The notes: generated by a model from the letters alone, not told the origin. A DNA stretch of 64,000 bases from Acinetobacter sp. WCHA55 (GCF_002165305.2 NZ_CP032286.1:1054001-1118000), one strand, 5' to 3'. Shown: positions 37,722 through 48,643, counted from the first letter of the stretch. Program-made: numbers and translations.

Positions 37722-39179
37722 ATGAATGTCGATTTTATGGATTTACTAAAACAAAATGTCTCTGCAATTGTTTTAGAGGGTGATACACAACACTTACTTG
37801 AAAAAAATCAAGCGATTCAGTCCTTTTTACCAATTTTACTGTCTATATTAAAGTCAAAGTCTGAACTGATTCCTGCATTTCAGCAGCAGTTGAATCCACG
37901 TCTCAATGATGTATTTGCATCGAATGTCAGTCTCAAGCAACAATTTTTGGAGCATGTCCGTGGGGCAGCATCCGCAGATGAAATTGAAAGTACCTTAAGC
38001 CGTTCGATTACACCTGCATTAGCATTTTTAGCCACAGAGGCAGGCTCTTCAGAACCTGAAGCGATTTCCCATTTACTACAGGTCAATACGGATAGCATTA
38101 GCCGTGCGTTACCAGAGTGGGCAACTGCATTACTGGCTGGATTAGGGGTAAGTACCTTACAAGGACAAGCGACACACATCGCACCTACAAGCGTACATGC
38201 CACAAAAGTAGAAGAGAAAAGGTCATTTTTACTGCCCATTTTGGCATTAATTATTTTTGCGGCATTGTTTGCTTTTATTTTTAAGGCTTGTACCGACAAA
38301 GCCACGACTGAAACAGCACCTGCTTCAAATGTGAATGCCAGCCAACCTGCTAAATTTCAAATTTCAACTGGGGCAACAGGAGACTTGGTCACTTGCCAAA
38401 TTTTCTCAGCCAATGCTGCATATGTTGAAATTTTACAAAAAGAAGTAAAGCAAATTTTTAATAACAGCATTGGCTGTGGTGCAGATATGCAGAGTATATA
38501 TCACACTGAATTTATCGACCAAGATGCAATACCGAGTGTCATCAGTGTATTGAAGGGTGTGCCGAATGTAAATTTAACATGGTTTGGCAATCAGTTATCG
38601 ATTCAATCGCAAGATCCAGCCAATGCACTTAAAGTAGCAGATCAAATTAAACCTTTGCTACGCAATATGACAGTTGTGACTCAGCAACCATTGGACGTCA
38701 ACCGTGCAGTGGATACCAGTATTAGTGATGCTGAGCGTGCGCTGGCAGAAATTAATCCAGAGCAAGTTCGAGCATTAGATGTTGCCACGGCATTGAATTT
38801 GCAAATTATTAACTTTGATACAGCTTCATCGGCGATACCTGATGTGAATAAGTCGGTTTTGGATCAGGCCGCAGCACTGATGCAAAAAACACCGCAAGTC
38901 AAATTGACCGTGATAGGGCATACAGATGCAACGGGAGATGCGGCAGTCAATAAAACCTTGTCGCAAAATCGAGCGCAAGCGGTGGTGGATTATTTAATTT
39001 TTAAAGGTGTTGATCCTGCGCAGTTGCGAGCGATTGGTTATGGGCAAGAAAAGCCAATTGCAGACAATCAAACCGATGAAGGCAAGTTTAAAAACCGCCG
39101 TATTGAATTTGAGGTTTTAAATACAGACTCGGGTGTGGTGCGTGAAGTAGATGATCGTGGTATTGAAAAGGTTAATTAA
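37722..39179 (+). CDS. Inner-membrane-anchored OmpA-domain protein
   Basis: A 485-residue protein in four parts. An N-terminal helical region (1-150), possibly DUF937-like, carries no signal peptide and so is predicted cytoplasmic. A single membrane helix follows (about 168-190, F-L-L-P-I-L-A-L-I-I-F-A-A). A periplasmic region of about 205-330 has two repeats resembling BON domains. The C-terminal OmpA/MotB domain (355-475) has G-H-T-D-A-T-G-D, the N-R-A-Q-A-V-V-D-Y-L segment and N-R-R-I-E-F, which bind peptidoglycan. The arrangement resembles ArfA/OmpATb-like proteins. Exact function unknown. Confidence 0.78.
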   Translation: MNVDFMDLLKQNVSAIVLEGDTQHLLEKNQAIQSFLPILLSILKSKSELIPAFQQQLNPRLNDVFASNVSLKQQFLEHVRGAASADEIESTLSRSITPALAFLATEAGSSEPEAISHLLQVNTDSISRALPEWATALLAGLGVSTLQGQATHIAPTSVHATKVEEKRSFLLPILALIIFAALFAFIFKACTDKATTETAPASNVNASQPAKFQISTGATGDLVTCQIFSANAAYVEILQKEVKQIFNNSIGCGADMQSIYHTEFIDQDAIPSVISVLKGVPNVNLTWFGNQLSIQSQDPANALKVADQIKPLLRNMTVVTQQPLDVNRAVDTSISDAERALAEINPEQVRALDVATALNLQIINFDTASSAIPDVNKSVLDQAAALMQKTPQVKLTVIGHTDATGDAAVNKTLSQNRAQAVVDYLIFKGVDPAQLRAIGYGQEKPIADNQTDEGKFKNRRIEFEVLNTDSGVVREVDDRGIEKVN

Positions 39180-39189
39180 GCGATGTTTT

Positions 39190-39215
39190 AACCCTGCTAC
39201 GGCAGGGTTCTTTTA
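39190..39215 (+). terminator. Terminator after the OmpA-domain gene
   Basis: An 8-bp perfect stem (39190-39197 with 39202-39209) has a TACG loop and is followed by CTTTT. Confidence 0.8.
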
Positions 39216-39290
39216 TATAGCCACTCGCATAAAAGCTTATTTTTTGGTTAAATACGCTGCGAAAAACAACAGCCTTATGGTTTTATAACA

Positions 39291-40316
39291 ATGATGAAGA
39301 AAACAATTTTTGCCAGTCTACTCTTGAGCAGTTTATTTTTAAGTGCTTGTAACCGAACCGAGAATAAAACAGAAACGGTTGCTGAATCGCAAGAAATGTC
39401 AAATTGGAGTTGTACGGCTCCTGCCAATGTCGAACAAATTCAAGCACATTTAAAAACGGAATATTTAAAAGCCTTAGACCGTCGTTTACGTGATAGTCGT
39501 GAATATGAGGCCGATGAAAAATTATTAGCGCAGATCAATAAAGGTATTCGTTTTGAAATTAAAGGGGTTTCAACGACCACAGAAAAGCCTGATACAGCAA
39601 AGCAATTGGATTGCGAAAGCCAGTTGCTAGTGATTTTCCCGAAAGGGTTGCAGAAACGTGCCGAAAATGCGTTTTTAGCGCGTCCATGCGAAGAGTGTGA
39701 GGATGGTTATCAAAGTACTTTGCGTGATGTCTTAGAAGAGGGTGAATATTCACTCAACTTAGATAATGATCAACTACAAGGTGCATTCAGCTATAACATC
39801 ATTAAAACAGATAAAGAGGGTATTAGTCTTAATGTACCCAATCAAAATGGCGTGATTGATGGTGTGGTTTTGGTAACTCAGCATGCGGTTCAGTTTGCGG
39901 CGTATGAAAAAGAAAATGCCGAAATACAAAAGAATATAAAACAATATAATGAGCAAGAAGTTGCGCAGATGGAACTGGCACAGAAAGCCATGAATATTCG
40001 TAAGAAGGAACTGGATGCTGATCAAGTCAAAGTAGTGGAAAGATTAAACCAGACTTGGGACAATTTCACTGAGGAGCAAAAACAGCAGCTACAACAAGAC
40101 CAAACGGAGTGGTTTGAAAAGCGTGATGTAGGCTGTAAAGTGATTTCCCAAAAAAGTGTCTACCAAATGACGGATAGTGAAAAAGAAACCTATCAAAAGC
40201 AGTCACAATATTGGGATGATGCTTTACGTGCCCAAGATCAACAATTGCAATATACCAAGTGCTTTAACCAAAAAACCAATGAGCGCATTGTGTATTTAAA
40301 TAATGTGTTTAATTAA
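39291..40316 (+). CDS. Lipoprotein with LprI-like (DUF1311) C-terminal domain
   Basis: A 341-residue lipoprotein with lipobox L-S-A-C (Cys20). The N-terminal two thirds has no domain I can name; it holds a cysteine pair in R-P-C-E-E-C-E. The last about 100 residues fit the DUF1311/LprI pattern: L-N-Q-T-W-D-N-F, a Q-T-E-W-F-E-K-R-D-V-G-C core and a final C-F-N-Q-K-T-N-E-R-I-V-Y-L. Mycobacterial LprI inhibits lysozyme, but most family members are untested. Either of two adjacent ATGs can start it. Its neighbour also touches the peptidoglycan. Confidence 0.75.
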   Translation: MMKKTIFASLLLSSLFLSACNRTENKTETVAESQEMSNWSCTAPANVEQIQAHLKTEYLKALDRRLRDSREYEADEKLLAQINKGIRFEIKGVSTTTEKPDTAKQLDCESQLLVIFPKGLQKRAENAFLARPCEECEDGYQSTLRDVLEEGEYSLNLDNDQLQGAFSYNIIKTDKEGISLNVPNQNGVIDGVVLVTQHAVQFAAYEKENAEIQKNIKQYNEQEVAQMELAQKAMNIRKKELDADQVKVVERLNQTWDNFTEEQKQQLQQDQTEWFEKRDVGCKVISQKSVYQMTDSEKETYQKQSQYWDDALRAQDQQLQYTKCFNQKTNERIVYLNNVFN

Positions 40317-40360
40317 TTGGGTTATCTTAAAAATACGCTTTATTGAGTATTTATAGTATG

Positions 40361-40391
40361 AGAAAAGGACGAATATGATTCGTCCTTTTCT
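40361..40391. terminator. Bidirectional terminator at the end of the leucine locus
   Basis: A 14-bp perfect stem (40361-40374 with 40378-40391) has a 3-base loop, between the convergent lipoprotein and atoE-like genes. Confidence 0.85.
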
Positions 40392-40417
40392 ATTTAGATT
40401 GTATTTTCTTTCTGGGT

Positions 40418-41827
40418 TTAAAAGGTAGGTGGCATATAGGTCAGGCTACGGCCTAAAATCCAAAGTAGGAACAGCACCAAAGGCAGGTGGAAAACCAATT
40501 GAGTGACGGTAAAGCCGATCACATCTTTGGCTTTTAATTTGAGAATGCCGAGCATGGGCAGCATAAAAAATGGGTTGATTAAATTCGGCAAGGCTTCAGC
40601 AGCATTATAGATTTGCACCGACCAGCCTAAATGCACTTTTAAATCGTGTGCAGCTTGCATGACATAGGGTGCTTCAATAATCCATTTACCACCGCCAGAA
40701 GGAATGAAAAAGCCTAAAATAGCAGAATATAAGCCCATCACAATGGCAAAGGTTTCTTTGGAGGCAATCGAAACAAAAAACTCAGCAATATAATGTGATA
40801 GTGATAAATCATGACTGTTTAACGCTTGTGTCATCATGAAAGCGATACTGCCATAAAGTGGAAACTGAATCAGAACACCTGAGACAGCTGGCACGGCTTT
40901 GGTAACGGCATTAAGGAAATTTCGTGGCGTACCATGCAGTGCAATACCCAACATCAGGAAAATAAAGTTGTAAGTATTTAGGCTTGAAATGGCCAAGATC
41001 GGATTACTTTTGCTGAACTCATTGAACATCCAAACCAGACCCAAGAGCACAATCAAGATACTCAATAAAGGCGAGTTCTCTAACCAGTCTCCTGGGCGTT
41101 TTGTGGTTGGTGTCGGTTTAGTTTCTTCCTCAAACTGGATGGGGAATTGATCAATGGTTTTAATGTCTTGTCCTTTGGGTGCAGACCAAAATGCAATAGC
41201 AATCGAGGCAATAATCAATACAGCCGTCATGATCATCGACTGAGGCAAGAATATGGTTTCGGTGAAAGGAATCACACCGGTTAGATTGTAAATCGATTCA
41301 GGCAGGCTAGCTTTGTTGGCTTGCAGTTGTGCCGCGGAAGAACTAATACCTAAGGCCCATGTCGCACCCATACCAATAATCGCGGCGGCAGCAGCAGCAC
41401 GATAGTCCATATTCAGTTCTTTACGTTTAGCTAAAGCAATCACCAGCAGGGCGGTCAGTACTGTACTCATGGCCCAGTTTATCAGCGAAATTAATAAACT
41501 GACCGTTGCAACAAGAACAATTGCCCCACGTCCACTATGGGGGATTCGGGCCATTTTTTGAATCAGCAGCTCTACAGGCTTTGAAACAGAAACTACGTAA
41601 CCAACCACAATCAGCATACACATTTGTAAGGTAAAAGGGATTAGACTCCAAAAACCATCACCAAAGGAAACTGCGACATCTTTGGCCGGTGCGCCAATGC
41701 TGATTGAGGCAATTGCGACGATTACGACACCCAATAGGGCAAAAATATAAGAGTCTGGAAACCATTTCTCCGACCAATCACTGACACGTAGTGCAAAACG
41801 TTGCAAAATATTTTGAGAGTTTTCCAT
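40418..41827 (-). CDS. atoE: AtoE-type short-chain fatty acid transporter
   Basis: A 469-residue inner-membrane protein with about 12 helices. W-F-P-D-S-Y-I-F-A-L near the start, I-N-W-A-M-S, and F-F-I-P-S-G-G-G-K-W-I-I-E-A-P-Y near residue 385 are typical of the AtoE family, which imports short-chain fatty acids and acetoacetate. It is the last gene of the minus-strand leucine locus, after both CoA-transferase subunits, so acetoacetate or a branched short-chain acid is the likely cargo. A hairpin sits in the 134-base gap before it. Confidence 0.9.
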   Translation of the reverse strand: MENSQNILQRFALRVSDWSEKWFPDSYIFALLGVVIVAIASISIGAPAKDVAVSFGDGFWSLIPFTLQMCMLIVVGYVVSVSKPVELLIQKMARIPHSGRGAIVLVATVSLLISLINWAMSTVLTALLVIALAKRKELNMDYRAAAAAAIIGMGATWALGISSSAAQLQANKASLPESIYNLTGVIPFTETIFLPQSMIMTAVLIIASIAIAFWSAPKGQDIKTIDQFPIQFEEETKPTPTTKRPGDWLENSPLLSILIVLLGLVWMFNEFSKSNPILAISSLNTYNFIFLMLGIALHGTPRNFLNAVTKAVPAVSGVLIQFPLYGSIAFMMTQALNSHDLSLSHYIAEFFVSIASKETFAIVMGLYSAILGFFIPSGGGKWIIEAPYVMQAAHDLKVHLGWSVQIYNAAEALPNLINPFFMLPMLGILKLKAKDVIGFTVTQLVFHLPLVLFLLWILGRSLTYMPPTF

Positions 41828-41890
41828 GCATTGATTCCATTTTTATCTATGAGGTATGAATTTTTGATTCAGCCTATCCGTGCTGATAGA

Positions 41891-41927
41891 AATGCCTTTA
41901 AAACAGGATCGCTGCTTTAAAGGCATT
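41891..41927 (-). terminator. Possible partial terminator before the atoE-like gene
   Basis: A 12-bp perfect inverted repeat (41891-41902 with 41916-41927) has a 13-base loop and lies between the CoA-transferase and transporter genes. Only TTTCT follows on the minus strand, so it may lower rather than stop read-through. Confidence 0.45.
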
Positions 41928-41961
41928 GGATTATTTTTTCTATTGTATAAATGATGTCGAA

Positions 41962-42591
41962 TTAGCGGATGAGGGGAACACCTGTCACTTTCTGAATGTC
42001 TTCAAAACTGACATCTTTCGCCAGTTCAATCAATTTCACACCCTCCTGCGTAATGTCCATGACACCGAGGTCAGTAATCACGCGATGTACGACATTTTTG
42101 CCTGTAAGCGGCAGGCTACACTGCTCGACAATTTTCGGTGTGCCATCTTTTGCAGAGTGTTCCATAAGTACCACCACTTTTTGCACTCCAGCAACTAAAT
42201 CCATCGCACCGCCCATGCCTTTGACTTTTTTACCCGGAATCATCCAATTGGCCAAATCGCCATTTTGTGAGACCTCCATTGCCCCTAAAATTGCAATATT
42301 GACATGCCCCCCACGGATCATGGCAAAAGACTCTGCACTAGAGAAAAATGCGGCGCCCTGACGTGCGGTAACGGTTTGTTTTCCAGCATTGATTAAATCG
42401 GCATCGACCGTTTCTGCCGTAGGAAATTCGCCAATACCCAATAGTCCATTTTCAGACTGCAGCCAGACGTTGACATTTTCAGGAATATAGTTGGCCACCA
42501 GTGTAGGTAAACCAATGCCCAAATTGACATAAAAACCATCTTCCAGCTCAAGCGCTGCACGTTGTGCCATTTCATTACGAGACCAAGCCAT
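41962..42591 (-). CDS. 3-oxoacid CoA-transferase subunit B
   Basis: A 209-residue beta subunit. The catalytic glutamate that forms the CoA thioester lies in Q-S-E-N-G-L-L-G, near residue 47. G-I-G-L-P-T and [14 protein letters not shown] are also standard. With subunit A it moves CoA from succinyl-CoA (or acetyl-CoA) to acetoacetate. The donor cannot be read from sequence. It starts three bases after subunit A ends. Confidence 0.94.
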   Translation of the reverse strand: MAWSRNEMAQRAALELEDGFYVNLGIGLPTLVANYIPENVNVWLQSENGLLGIGEFPTAETVDADLINAGKQTVTARQGAAFFSSAESFAMIRGGHVNIAILGAMEVSQNGDLANWMIPGKKVKGMGGAMDLVAGVQKVVVLMEHSAKDGTPKIVEQCSLPLTGKNVVHRVITDLGVMDITQEGVKLIELAKDVSFEDIQKVTGVPLIR

Positions 42592-42594
42592 GGG

Positions 42595-43299
42595 TTAAGC
42601 CTCCTCTTTTAATGTGAGTTGTTCGATACGTTTTTCAGGGTTTGCATTCAGTACAATGCGATTGACATAAATACCCGGCAGGTGAATCTGGTCTGGGTCT
42701 AAAGCACCTATTTCAACAATTTCCTCAACTTCGACAATGCAGACTTTTCCAGCCATCGCGCATACTGGGTTAAAGTTTTGTGCGGTTTTACGGAAAATTA
42801 AGTTACCTGTGGTATCGGCCTTGTATGCCTTGACAAGTGCAATGTCAGCGGTGAGCGAGTTTTCTAGGATGTAAGGTTTACCATTAAACTCACGCTCTTC
42901 TTTGCCTTCGGCAATGAGTGTGCCGACACCTGTTGCGGTAAAGAAAGCGGGGATGCCTGCACCACCAGCACGAAGTTTTTCAGCCAGTGTACCTTGAGGG
43001 GTGAGTTCAACTTCAAGCTCACCACTTAAGAACTGACGTTCAAACTCTTTGTTTTCGCCTACATAAGAGGCAATCATTTTTTTGATTTGTTTGCTTTCTA
43101 ATAAGAGTCCTAAGCCGAAACCATCGACGCCTGCATTGTTTGAAATACAGGTGAGGTTTTTCACGCCCGTTTGTTTTAAGGCTGCAATCAGACTTTCTGG
43201 AATACCGCATAAACCAAAGCCACCAACCGCTAGGGTTTGACCATCTTGAACCACATCTTGCAGTGCATCCTTTGCACTTGAATAAACTTTATTGACCAT
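42595..43299 (-). CDS. 3-oxoacid CoA-transferase subunit A
   Basis: A 234-residue alpha subunit. The family glycine motif [21 protein letters not shown] and [10 protein letters not shown] are present. It sits between HMG-CoA lyase, which releases acetoacetate, and subunit B, so it reactivates the acetoacetate made by the pathway. Confidence 0.94.
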   Translation of the reverse strand: MVNKVYSSAKDALQDVVQDGQTLAVGGFGLCGIPESLIAALKQTGVKNLTCISNNAGVDGFGLGLLLESKQIKKMIASYVGENKEFERQFLSGELEVELTPQGTLAEKLRAGGAGIPAFFTATGVGTLIAEGKEEREFNGKPYILENSLTADIALVKAYKADTTGNLIFRKTAQNFNPVCAMAGKVCIVEVEEIVEIGALDPDQIHLPGIYVNRIVLNANPEKRIEQLTLKEEA

Positions 43300-43325
43300 A
43301 GTGTTCTCGTTATAAATTAAATGGC

Positions 43326-44228
43326 TTAGGCACAGCGCTTTTGCCAGTAGGCATTGGCATAGTTAGATGGATTGGTGCGTTGTAATACTTGGCTGATGTT
43401 TTGGCTAGCAATCATCAGTGCATCAAGATCAATCCCTGTGTCATAGCCCATGTTGGAGAGTAGGTAGTAAAGGTCTTCTGTGGAGACATTGCCCGATGCA
43501 CCTTTGGCATAAGGGCAGCCACCTAGACCTGCAATGGACGAGTCAAATACACGAATGCCTTGTTCTAAAGACTGGTAAATATTGGCAATAGCCATACCAT
43601 AAGTATTATGAAAATGTCCTGCTAAACTCGCGGCGTCCATTTCAGCTAAACATGCCTGCCAGACTTTTTTCACGCGGTTTGGTGTCGCCGTGCCAATCGT
43701 TTCACCTAAGGACACTTCATAGCAGCCCATCTCCAGCAAACGTTGGCTGACATGTGCAACTTTGCTCGGTGCAATTGCGCCTTCATAGGGGCAGTCGACA
43801 ATACAAGACACATAGCCACGCACTTTGATGTTATGGGCTTTCGCCGCAGTCATGATGTCTGCAAATTTTTCAAAGCTTTCATCAATAGAGCAATTGATGT
43901 TTTTTTGGGTAAAGCTTTCGGACGCTGCGGTAAAAACAGCAACCTCCTGACAGCCAGCTGCCAAGGCAGACTCAAACCCTTTTAAGTTCGGAGTCAGTAA
44001 ACTAAAACTAATATTTGGATCGTTGGGTAAGCTGGCAAAGAGTTCATCACTCTGTGCCATTTGTGGAACCCACTTTGCAGAGACACAAGAACCCACTTCA
44101 ATGGCACTGAGTCCTGTCTGCATTAAATCTAAAATCAGTTTACGACGGTCATCCAAAGTGAGCGGTGTCTTTTCATTTTGCAAACCATCTCGCGGCCCGA
44201 CTTCGACAATTCTGACAAATTCATTCAT
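43326..44228 (-). CDS. liuE: Hydroxymethylglutaryl-CoA lyase
   Basis: A 300-residue TIM-barrel lyase that splits HMG-CoA to acetyl-CoA and acetoacetate, the last step of leucine breakdown. [12 protein letters not shown] gives the metal Asp and catalytic Arg. H-F-H-N-T-Y-G-M-A gives the metal histidines, and [14 protein letters not shown] carries the active-site cysteine. Its start overlaps the end of the carboxylase alpha gene by four bases. Confidence 0.96.
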   Translation of the reverse strand: MNEFVRIVEVGPRDGLQNEKTPLTLDDRRKLILDLMQTGLSAIEVGSCVSAKWVPQMAQSDELFASLPNDPNISFSLLTPNLKGFESALAAGCQEVAVFTAASESFTQKNINCSIDESFEKFADIMTAAKAHNIKVRGYVSCIVDCPYEGAIAPSKVAHVSQRLLEMGCYEVSLGETIGTATPNRVKKVWQACLAEMDAASLAGHFHNTYGMAIANIYQSLEQGIRVFDSSIAGLGGCPYAKGASGNVSTEDLYYLLSNMGYDTGIDLDALMIASQNISQVLQRTNPSNYANAYWQKRCA

Positions 44229-46216
44229 GCGGCACCTTCCAAGCTTGAAAACTCAACCAATTCATCGCCTGCTTTGACCTGATCACCGACTTGGAAGTAA
44301 GCTGCAGACACAATACCGTCATGTGGAGCACGAATTGAATATTCAATTTTCATCGCTTCAAGCGTGAGGAGAACCTCATCTTTTTTCACTGTGCTGTTGT
44401 TTTGTACTAAGACTTGTGTGATCACACCTGGCATTGGTGCTTTTAAGTTGTTGGCATCAGAAGCATCGTCTTCAGTATTAAAGTTAGGCCGAATATGTGC
44501 AAATTTATAGCTTTGACCATCTGCATACAGGGTTAGGCCGTGTGCATTTGAACTATAAGCATAGGTCTTTTTGCTTGTTGCACATTCAATTTTAGCTAAA
44601 TGTGCCTCTAACAATTCACCCTGAATAAAAATGCTATTTCCATTGTACTTTGCTGTAAAGCCTTTTGCCGCTGGGCTGAAATAGACTTTATGTTCTTCAT
44701 CGTTTAGTGCCAGTTTAATGGCATAGTTGGCACTAATATTTAAACGCCATAGAGACTCGGCTTGCCATACAGGATTTGTAGCTGTTTTATTGCCAGCAAA
44801 GCGGGACAAGAGTTCAATCAATGCCGCCGTGATGATGAGCTCTGAAGAGGCTGTTTCATTGTGTTGCAGTAAAAATGCTTCTTCACGTTGAATTAAGTTG
44901 GTGTCTAGGTTGGCGGTCTTAAATGATTCTGAACGGACCAAACGGTCTAAGAATGCTATGTTATTGCCCAAGCCATCGACATGAAACTGACTGAGTGCAT
45001 GGTGCATTTGGGTGAGTGCTGCTTCACGATTTTTTGCCCAAACAATTAATTTGGCAATCATTGGGTCGTAAAAAGTCGTAATTTCATCCCCTTCAACAAT
45101 GCCACTGTCTACACGGACATGCTCATTTTGCTGAGGGTAGTGCAGGTAGTTAATTTTACCAATAGCAGGTAGGAAACCTTTTTCAGGTTCTTCCGCATAG
45201 ACACGTGCTTCCAGCGCATGACCATGAATACTGAGCTCGTGTTGTTTTTTAGGTAGCGGCTCACCAAAAGCGACACGTAGTTGCCATTCCACCAAATCTT
45301 GGCCTGTAATCATCTCTGTTACAGGATGCTCAACTTGCAAGCGGGTATTCATTTCCATGAAATATGCCGTGCCGTCTTGCTCCACAATAAATTCAACCGT
45401 ACCTGCACCGACATAATCCACGGCACGTGCTGCATCAATAGCGGCTTGGCGCATGGCTTCGAGTTTTGGTTCTGCCATTTTAGGTGCAGGTGCTTCCTCT
45501 AAGACTTTTTGATGGCGACGTTGCACTGAACAGTCGCGTTCAAATAGGTGCACATAGTTACCATGCGTATCACCAAACACTTGCACTTCAATATGACGGG
45601 GTTGTACCACGTAGCGTTCAACCAGTACATCATCATTACCAAAGCTTGAACGTGCTTCGCTTTTACAAGAAGCCAAATGGCTTAAAAAGTCTTCACCACG
45701 ATCAACCAAGCGCATGCCTTTACCCCCACCGCCAGCACTGGCTTTAATCAGCACAGGGTAGCCAATGGCATCGGCTTGTTGTTTTAAAAAATCAGGGTCT
45801 TGGTTGGTGCCATGATAGCCCGGTGTCAGCGGTACACCTGCTTTTTCCATTAACGATTTAGAAGTGGCTTTGAGGCCCATGGCTAAAATGGCATCTACAG
45901 GTGGGCCAATAAAGACAATGTTGTTTTTTTGGCAGGCATTGGCAAATTGGTCATTTTCAGATAAAAAGCCATAACCTGGATGAATTGCTTCTGCACCTGT
46001 ATCTAATGCAGCTTGGATAATACGTTCAATTTGTAGGTAGCTTTGTGCAGCTGGGGATTCACCGATATAAATGGCTTCGTCAGCTTGTTGCACATGTTGT
46101 GCCTGAGCGTCAGCATCTGAATAGACTGCAACGGTGGCAATGCCCATTTTTTTTGCAGTTCGGATCACACGACAAGCAATTTCACCACGGTTTGCAATTA
46201 AGATTTTATTAAACAT
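44225..46216 (-). CDS. liuD: Methylcrotonyl-CoA carboxylase, biotin-carrying alpha subunit
   Basis: A 663-residue subunit with a biotin carboxylase domain (1-450; I-A-N-R-G-E-I-A-C-R, G-G-G-G-K-G-M, E-M-N-T-R-L-Q-V-E-H), a linker/BT domain, and a C-terminal biotin carrier domain with the E-A-M-K623-I biotinylation site. It carboxylates 3-methylcrotonyl-CoA with the beta subunit encoded two genes upstream. The leucine cluster context makes methylcrotonyl-CoA, or geranyl-CoA in some relatives, the substrate class; the neighbours favour leucine. Confidence 0.94.
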   Translation of the reverse strand: MFNKILIANRGEIACRVIRTAKKMGIATVAVYSDADAQAQHVQQADEAIYIGESPAAQSYLQIERIIQAALDTGAEAIHPGYGFLSENDQFANACQKNNIVFIGPPVDAILAMGLKATSKSLMEKAGVPLTPGYHGTNQDPDFLKQQADAIGYPVLIKASAGGGGKGMRLVDRGEDFLSHLASCKSEARSSFGNDDVLVERYVVQPRHIEVQVFGDTHGNYVHLFERDCSVQRRHQKVLEEAPAPKMAEPKLEAMRQAAIDAARAVDYVGAGTVEFIVEQDGTAYFMEMNTRLQVEHPVTEMITGQDLVEWQLRVAFGEPLPKKQHELSIHGHALEARVYAEEPEKGFLPAIGKINYLHYPQQNEHVRVDSGIVEGDEITTFYDPMIAKLIVWAKNREAALTQMHHALSQFHVDGLGNNIAFLDRLVRSESFKTANLDTNLIQREEAFLLQHNETASSELIITAALIELLSRFAGNKTATNPVWQAESLWRLNISANYAIKLALNDEEHKVYFSPAAKGFTAKYNGNSIFIQGELLEAHLAKIECATSKKTYAYSSNAHGLTLYADGQSYKFAHIRPNFNTEDDASDANNLKAPMPGVITQVLVQNNSTVKKDEVLLTLEAMKIEYSIRAPHDGIVSAAYFQVGDQVKAGDELVEFSSLEGAA

Positions 46217-46236
46217 ATTGATATCCTTTCTTGTTG

Positions 46237-47031
46237 TTATGCCGTCGTCTTGATCCAGACTGGACTGTGTTTATTTAAAAAAGCACTTAAGCCATTTTTC
46301 GCCTCTGATCCTTGGCGTACATGGGCAATATGTTGTGCGGTTTGTAACAACAATGCTTCGGTTAACACTTGCTGGTCGACCATTTGGATAAGTTGTTTTG
46401 AAGCGGTTTGTGCTTCTGGCCCACCCAAAAGTAAGGCATCGACCATTTCTGCGACTTTTTCATCCAACTGTTCAGCATCGGCCACCACATGCGCTAGACC
46501 AATCTGTAAGGCTTGTTCCGCAGAAATACGTTCTGCGGTTAAAAAGTAGCGTGAAGCTTGACGTGCGCCAATGGCACGAATCACATAAGGGCTAATAGTT
46601 GAAGGGGCTAAACCTAAGCGCACTTCAGAGGTCGCGAACTTAGCATCACTGCTTGCAACACAAATATCACAGGCAGAAGCCAGTCCCATGCCACCACCAA
46701 AAGCAATGCCTTGTACGCGGGCGATGGTCGGCTGTTTTAATGTTGCTAAACTTTGTAGCATTTTCGCCAGTTTTAATGCATCGGCTTCATTTTCAGCCTG
46801 TGAGGCTTGTCCTGCTTCTTTCATCCAGTTCAGGTCAGCACCCGCCGAGAAACTTTTGCCACGTCCAGCTAAAATCACGACACGGACATCATCACGCGTA
46901 TTGAGTTCTCTAAAGCAACGGTGCAGTTCTTCAATCACTTGAGTATTGAAAGCATTATGCATTTCTGCACGATTAATCCATACCGTTACCACTTGGTCGC
47001 GTTGTTCGAGTTGTAAATATTGAAAGCTCAT
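46237..47031 (-). CDS. liuC: Methylglutaconyl-CoA hydratase (enoyl-CoA hydratase family)
   Basis: A 264-residue crotonase. N-R-A-E-M-H-N-A-F-N, the oxyanion-hole strand G-K-S-F-S-A-G-A-D-L-N and G-I-A-F-G-G-G-M-G-L fit the family. Position between the two carboxylase subunit genes identifies the substrate as 3-methylglutaconyl-CoA. AGGAGA lies upstream of the start and liuB ends 10 bases before. Confidence 0.93.
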   Translation of the reverse strand: MSFQYLQLEQRDQVVTVWINRAEMHNAFNTQVIEELHRCFRELNTRDDVRVVILAGRGKSFSAGADLNWMKEAGQASQAENEADALKLAKMLQSLATLKQPTIARVQGIAFGGGMGLASACDICVASSDAKFATSEVRLGLAPSTISPYVIRAIGARQASRYFLTAERISAEQALQIGLAHVVADAEQLDEKVAEMVDALLLGGPEAQTASKQLIQMVDQQVLTEALLLQTAQHIAHVRQGSEAKNGLSAFLNKHSPVWIKTTA

Positions 47032-47041
47032 CGCTCATCTC

Positions 47042-48643
47042 CTACATACGGAACACGCCGAATTTGGTCGGTTGAATGGGTGCATTTAAGGCTGCGGCTA
47101 AACTTAAACCGAGTACCTGACGGCTTTGTGCAGGATCAATTACACCGTCATCCCACAAACGAGCCGATGCATAATATGGATGGCCTTGACGTTCAAATTG
47201 GTCACGGAAGGGTTGTTTAAAATCATCTTCTTCTGCGGCAGACCAAGACTCGCCACGTTTTTCGATTTGGTCTCGTTTTAGGGTCGACAATACACTTGCC
47301 GCTTGTTCACCACCCATCACCGAAATACGCGAGTTCGGCCATGTCCACATGAAGCGTGGTGAATAGGCACGACCACACATACCATAGTTGCCTGCACCAA
47401 ATGAACCACCAATCACAAGGGTGAGTTTTGGGACATTTGCGGTGGCAACAGCCATGACCAGTTTGGCGCCATTTTTGGCAATTCCTTCATTTTCGTATTG
47501 GCGACCGACCATAAAGCCAGTGATGTTTTGGAGGAACAGTAGGGGAATATTGCGCTGCGTACAGAGTTCAATAAAGTGAGCCCCTTTTTGTGCAGACTCT
47601 GAAAATAAAATACCGTTGTTGGCCATGATGCCGACAGGCATGCCATAGATTTTGGCAAAACCAGTGACTAAGGTGGTGCCAAAGCGAGCTTTGAATTCAT
47701 CAAAACGTGAACCATCGACAATGCGCGCAATCACTTCACGAATATCGAATGGTTTGCGTGCATCACTGGGCACAACACCATACAGTTCTGTTGCATCAAA
47801 TAACGGTTCTTCAACTTCTGTTGCACACGTATGTGGTGTTTTATTCAGGTTGGCTACGATGTTGCGGGCAATGATAATTGCATGTTCATCGTTTTCCGCC
47901 AAATGATCGGCCACACCAGACAGGCGAGTGTGGACGTCACCACCACCTAAGTCTTCACTGCTGACTACTTCACCTGTTGCCGCTTTCACCAGTGGTGGAC
48001 CACCTAAGAAAATCGTCCCTTGGTTACGCACAATAATGGTTTCATCAGACATGGCGGGTACATATGCACCCCCAGCTGTACAACTCCCCATTACCACCGC
48101 AATTTGGGCAATTCCCATGCTGGACATACGTGCTTGATTATAGAAAATACGACCAAAGTGATCACGGTCAGGGAAAACTTCGTCCTGCATTGGTAAATAG
48201 GCACCGCCTGAGTCAACCAAATAAATACATGGCAGATGGTTTTGCTCTGCAATCTCTTGAGCGCGTAAGTGTTTTTTTACCGTCAGCGGATAGTAGGTGC
48301 CACCTTTCACTGTCGCATCATTGGCGACGATCATGCAGGTCACACCATTGACCTGACCTACACCCGCAACGACACCTGCTGCAGGCACATCGTCTGCATA
48401 GACGTTTTGTGCTGCCAATTGACCAATTTCAAGAAATGCCGTGCCTGCATCAATTAACTGATCAATACGATCACGTGCTAACAGTTTTCCGCGTGCCAAA
48501 TGTTTTTGTCGTGCCGCTTCACCGCCGCCTAAAGCAATTTGTTCTGCTTTTTGCTTTAAGTCATCGACCAAGCTTTGCATCGCGGTTTGGTTGGTTTTGA
48601 AGTCTTCACTTCGAATATTGATCTTGCTATGTAATTGATTCAT
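47042..48643 (-). CDS. liuB: Methylcrotonyl-CoA carboxylase, beta (carboxyltransferase) subunit
   Basis: A 533-residue carboxyltransferase with two crotonase-like halves. [10 protein letters not shown] and [16 protein letters not shown] in the first half and N-I-T-G-F-M-V-G and [15 protein letters not shown] in the second are typical. The start at 48643 has AAGGA at a proper distance; two other ATGs (up to 48661) crowd it. Confidence 0.95.
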   Translation of the reverse strand: MNQLHSKINIRSEDFKTNQTAMQSLVDDLKQKAEQIALGGGEAARQKHLARGKLLARDRIDQLIDAGTAFLEIGQLAAQNVYADDVPAAGVVAGVGQVNGVTCMIVANDATVKGGTYYPLTVKKHLRAQEIAEQNHLPCIYLVDSGGAYLPMQDEVFPDRDHFGRIFYNQARMSSMGIAQIAVVMGSCTAGGAYVPAMSDETIIVRNQGTIFLGGPPLVKAATGEVVSSEDLGGGDVHTRLSGVADHLAENDEHAIIIARNIVANLNKTPHTCATEVEEPLFDATELYGVVPSDARKPFDIREVIARIVDGSRFDEFKARFGTTLVTGFAKIYGMPVGIMANNGILFSESAQKGAHFIELCTQRNIPLLFLQNITGFMVGRQYENEGIAKNGAKLVMAVATANVPKLTLVIGGSFGAGNYGMCGRAYSPRFMWTWPNSRISVMGGEQAASVLSTLKRDQIEKRGESWSAAEEDDFKQPFRDQFERQGHPYYASARLWDDGVIDPAQSRQVLGLSLAAALNAPIQPTKFGVFRM

